This document shows, in pieces, positions 60,671 through 64,000 of a stretch of 64,000 nucleotides of DNA. The notes below the pieces were generated by a model. It saw only the letters and a program-made list of their open reading frames with translations, had not been told where the DNA came from and did not search any database. The position numbers were made by a program, and so were the translations under genes. The DNA comes from Chromobotia macracanthus (Eukaryota > Chordata > Actinopteri > Cypriniformes > Botiidae), in NCBI GenBank assembly GCA_036877525.1, contig JAZGTH010000075.1:3033501-3097500 (forward strand), given 5' to 3'. Within the stretch, counting starts at the first letter, position 1. Every line of letters starts with the position of its first letter.

Positions 60671-60938
60671 CCTAGCTAACAATTTTAGATTGTAAAAACA
60701 TTTCCCTAATGTTTGCATTAAGTAACAAAAATTCTAGAAACATTCAAAAGATCCAGTTTTTTAGACATTGTATTAACATTATAGTCCCACTAACAACTTA
60801 AGAATAATGTTCTTGATATATTGATATATAGCACTTAAAAAGTTCTACAAATGTTACCGCAAAAGCGTTTTTGATAACGTTGGGGGAACTGTTAAAGAAC
60901 CGTTGCCAACATTCTGAGACTGTTTCCTGTTAGATGGG
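60671..60938 (+). mobile_element. CCCAGCTAAC-ended element, copy 11
   Basis: Starts CCTAGCTAACAATTTTAG and ends TTTCCTGTTAGATGGG; the standard interior is partly shortened. Confidence 0.75.
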
Positions 60939-62498
60939 ATTTCATTTTGTAGTTTTATAAATTCTGTAGTTTCCAGTAATTATTTTTGTGTAAGGATTTT
61001 TGGACTTTGTGTTTAAAAATGAATTTCCACTCTTTAACATTTTCATTTCTCATCACACCATTGCAGGTTCTTGCCATAAGGATCTGATTTGAACTTTTAA
61101 AGAATTCAACAATTGCTCATTGCTTGATGAAATCAAACATACAGGGATTGAACAGAAACTAGGATCAGCCTCTATTGTACAAGACGTGTCACCTTTTCAG
61201 TTCCCACCAATTACACGCAGTGCTCTGCAGATCCTGTGAGGTGTACGTGCCCCAGAACAATCACAGCCACTGGAACATTTGATTCCCTTTTCTGAGGTGC
61301 TTTTCATGGTCTGATGAAATCGTGTGTGTGTTCTTGTTTTTCTTGTGGGGACCAAATGTCATTTATTAGTCATTAAAATGGGAATTTGCTCATTCACAGG
61401 CATGTACAGTGTGTTTGTAGAGAGCACATCACAGCCTGTGTACATGTATATTGGGTTGGAGGGCACTATGTGTGTGTGTGAGCGTATAAGCATGTGTGTG
61501 TTACAATCTCCTCTGTGCTAATAGAAGCCAGGTGCTGTGTGGAGACTGTAACTGTTTTCCCATGGGCTTCTGTAAGTCCTTACAGATTGTGTCTTGACAA
61601 CATTACATGCTTTGTCACGCTGTGCTTTTGCAACAGTGAAACAACAGCATTCAAATCCCCTCTCCGGCACCTGCATGACCTCTGTGTGTGTGTCCAAACC
61701 TTTCTTCACTTGTTAGATTATGGCTGTTTTCGGGCACTGTTGAATTTTAAATAGTACAGCGGCTGTTGATTCTGTTAGCGTTCATTTATTTGTTTGTATG
61801 TTCATTTGCTCATTTAGTTGTGTGTTTGTTTGTTTATTATCCGGTTAAATAGTCAAGGTAAGGATGTGGTTGATATTGCTTTTGTTTCATTTAGCACAGT
61901 GAAGATCGTAGGTTAAAGTGCATTGCATTGTGGGATGCGGTACCCAGAATGAATACTGTAATGTTGTTTGGACATTTGTACTAGATCACCCAGGTTTTCC
62001 TTGCATACAAACATATTGGCATACTCTGCACAGTATACACACTATGTACTATAGAAATAGTATGTGTAGTGTGCTGGAATGCTCCAAACACAGCCCCAAT
62101 TGCTCATGTGGACCCTGAAAATGTTTCACACAGTGAATCACATTGACTGTTGACTATTGCTTTACAGCTCCCCCCCTCCTCAACACTGTAATCTAAAAGC
62201 TGATATACATCACGTGTGATTTCTCTGGAAAACTCTAGACCCAGCTTGGGAATATTTCCTCAGAAATTTATAGCACATACATACGATGGGTCTGCATGTG
62301 TGAGAAAAAAGGAGAGAGGGGGCGGTAGGGGGGAATTTCACGGCTTGAATGCATCACTCTGGGAAGTGAAATGCCCTCAGAGAATTCCTGGTGCTTGGCT
62401 TCGGAGCTCACAACCAATCAGAGTGCAGAGAATTCAGCTTCCCAACATCTGGGCCTTTTCTTAATCCATGGTCATTCTGGATCACAAGCCACTGGGCT

Positions 62499-62768
62499 CC
62501 CAGCTCATTGGCTAAAGTTCTCTAAAGTTCTCTCAAAGCTACCAAAAATGTTTTTGAAGTAACATTAGTAGAAGGTTTTTTAACATTGTTTATCATATCA
62601 AAGTGGAACGTTTTAAGAAGTTACAAAATTCTTAATACAAAAATTCTTAATACATCTTAAAAACTGGACCTTTGAATGTTACTAGAACTTTCAAACCAGC
62701 ATTTTTAATGTTTTGTTACTTAATGGAAATGTTACGGAAACGTTCTTGCAACCTTTTTTTTAGCTGGG
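62499..62768 (-). mobile_element. CCCAGCTAAC-ended element, copy 12
   Basis: Begins CCCAGCTCATTGGCTAAAG and ends TTTTTTTAGCTGGG. CT flanks both sides. Two AAAATTCTTAATACA units are repeated near 62620-62660. Confidence 0.75.
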
Positions 62769-63601
62769 CTCACAGGCAAAAAGACAAGCGGTGCAAGAGA
62801 CTCATGCTGTTTTATTAATAGTTCTTAGTGCAGATTCAATGAATCAGCTTACAGTCCATATTTTATTAAATGTGTGGGAACCAATGCAAGTGGTTTCTAA
62901 CAAAGGTTTGCTCGTAAATAAAAACGTTGTCATTGTGTGCTTACCCTCATGTTCTTTCTGTTTATCCGTGGATCACAGAAGGATCATTTTAAAGTATCTT
63001 CAGACATCTGTTTCCATAACAGCAGTTCATGTTGACTATATATGTTAAGATAAATCATACGACTTCAAAAGACTTTGAAAATAACTCAAGTCATATGAAC
63101 TACTTCCATAGTGCTTTTATAGAGCATAAAATCACCCAAAAGTATTCCATATGATTCAAGTCTTCTGAAATTTTATAATATATAGCTTTGATTCGCTGAA
63201 AATCTTCTCTTCCTCTGTTAACTTAAAAAACAGATTGGTTTGATTTGTTGTCAGTCGTTTTTACAAACTGAATTTCTGGGTGAACTACTTTCTTGAGTTT
63301 TGCACAAGCTTTGCCATTTGCAGACGATCTATTTAACTTGTAAATTCACAAATGGAGCTCTCAAACGTGGATCCACCGAAACGTATTTATACGGTAAAAA
63401 ATGATGAGGCATTATGTATTCACATTTGCAGTCTGTCACTGTCTGAAGAAAAGATACAAGCTTGATGAGCTCTTGCCAAAACATGCAACCCAGTGGGTTC
63501 AGTCTGATGGCAGAAGACTGAATCCTGAATGATGTGGAGAAAAAAATGTGATCACCCAGAAAGAAACGACACCACCAAGTCACGATAACTACAGAGCGCT
63601 G

Positions 63602-63852
63602 CCCAACTAACAACTTTAGGTTGTAAATTTTAGTGTTTCAGTTTTTAATTGTACAGTTTTTAATTATTCTGTAACATTTGAACAACGTTCCATTAACAAC
63701 TTAAGAATATTGTTTTTGACACGATTTATAACGTTAAAAAACATTCTACTAATATTACTGCAAGAACAATTTTCTGATCACTTTGAAAGAATGTTGAAAG
63801 AACTTTGAGAGGACGTTAGCCAACGTTCTGGGAACATTCCCTGTTAGCTGGT
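63602..63852 (+). mobile_element. CCCAGCTAAC-ended element, copy 13
   Basis: Starts CCCAACTAACAACTTTAGG and ends CATTCCCTGTTAGCTGGT. TG flanks both sides. The piece between the left end and GTTTTTAATTATTCTG is shortened. Confidence 0.8.
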
Positions 63853-64000
63853 TGCTTGTAATGAGTGCTTCCTGTCAAAGTTTTTATCGGGACCGTGACC
63901 CCTGTGACCCCATTACTGAGTGTGGGACCAGACAGCGAGGCTTGTGTTAATAGGCTCAGATATGTTAAAATGAGGAATTTCTGCATCTCAAAGACCATGT

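Larger units (their letters stand above)
54590..64000 (+). other. STARD13/DLC1-family intron running to the window edge
   Basis: No exon encoding the SAM-domain start (KEACDWLR) occurs before 64000. The intron holds a TTAAAGGG-type MITE, four CCCAGCTAAC copies, a polypyrimidine tract and a GCTGGTTTTAGC-type repeat. The open frame at 58059-58247 is somewhat GC-rich but has no splice support. Confidence 0.6.

Overview
This is vertebrate nuclear DNA, most likely from a teleost and probably a cyprinid. Small exons with GT/AG borders are separated by long AT-rich introns. The intergenic DNA is full of short inverted-repeat transposons, V-SINE-like copies and microsatellites. I found no operons, CRISPR array or viral genes. 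The species is inferred from the style of the repeats and from protein similarity recalled from memory; no search was run.

Three genes lie on the + strand. (1) Positions 231-15760 hold the last 26 coding exons of pds5b, a cohesin regulator. They join in frame to 1,125 residues plus a stop, ending in an acidic, AT-hook-rich tail. (2) A CpG-rich promoter and non-coding first exon near 17.15-17.74 kb lead to trmt9b (KIAA1456/TRM9-like), with three coding exons at 22162-25427 giving 418 residues and poly(A) signals near 26.19 kb. (3) From 41.2 kb to the right edge are the 5' exons of a long isoform of the STARD13/DLC1 RhoGAP-START family. They comprise one large first coding exon, two middle exons and a 31-nt microexon whose phase and last base fit the family's conserved junction before the SAM domain. 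The SAM, RhoGAP and START exons lie beyond the window.

PDS5B is near STARD13 on human 13q13, while TRMT9B is near DLC1 on human 8p22. The window combines the two neighbourhoods, which makes the third gene's orthology (stard13 or dlc1) and the trmt9b copy's ohnology worth testing.

Between trmt9b and the third gene (26.2-41.2 kb) there is a small CpG/NRF1-type promoter candidate at 27.9-28.07 kb, an exon-like block at 29.05-29.16 kb and a terminal-exon-like block at 36.41-36.69 kb with its own AATAAA. I recognise none of these proteins; they could be a separate small gene or a decayed one. A minus-strand frame with two stops at 50.5-50.76 kb looks like a pseudogene fragment.

The repeat landscape is dominated by a roughly 300-bp element with CCCAGCTAAC/GTTAGCTGGG ends, present 13 times in 64 kb. 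There is also a palindromic element with TTAAAGGGATAGTTCACCC-like ends, a TA-flanked CACTCT element, two SINEs, and large (CA)n, (CT)n, (GT)n(AT)n and polypyrimidine tracts.

The genes are not a pathway: PDS5B acts on chromatin, TRMT9B is a putative methyltransferase, and STARD13/DLC1 proteins switch off Rho GTPases. I did not see a new defence or mobile system.
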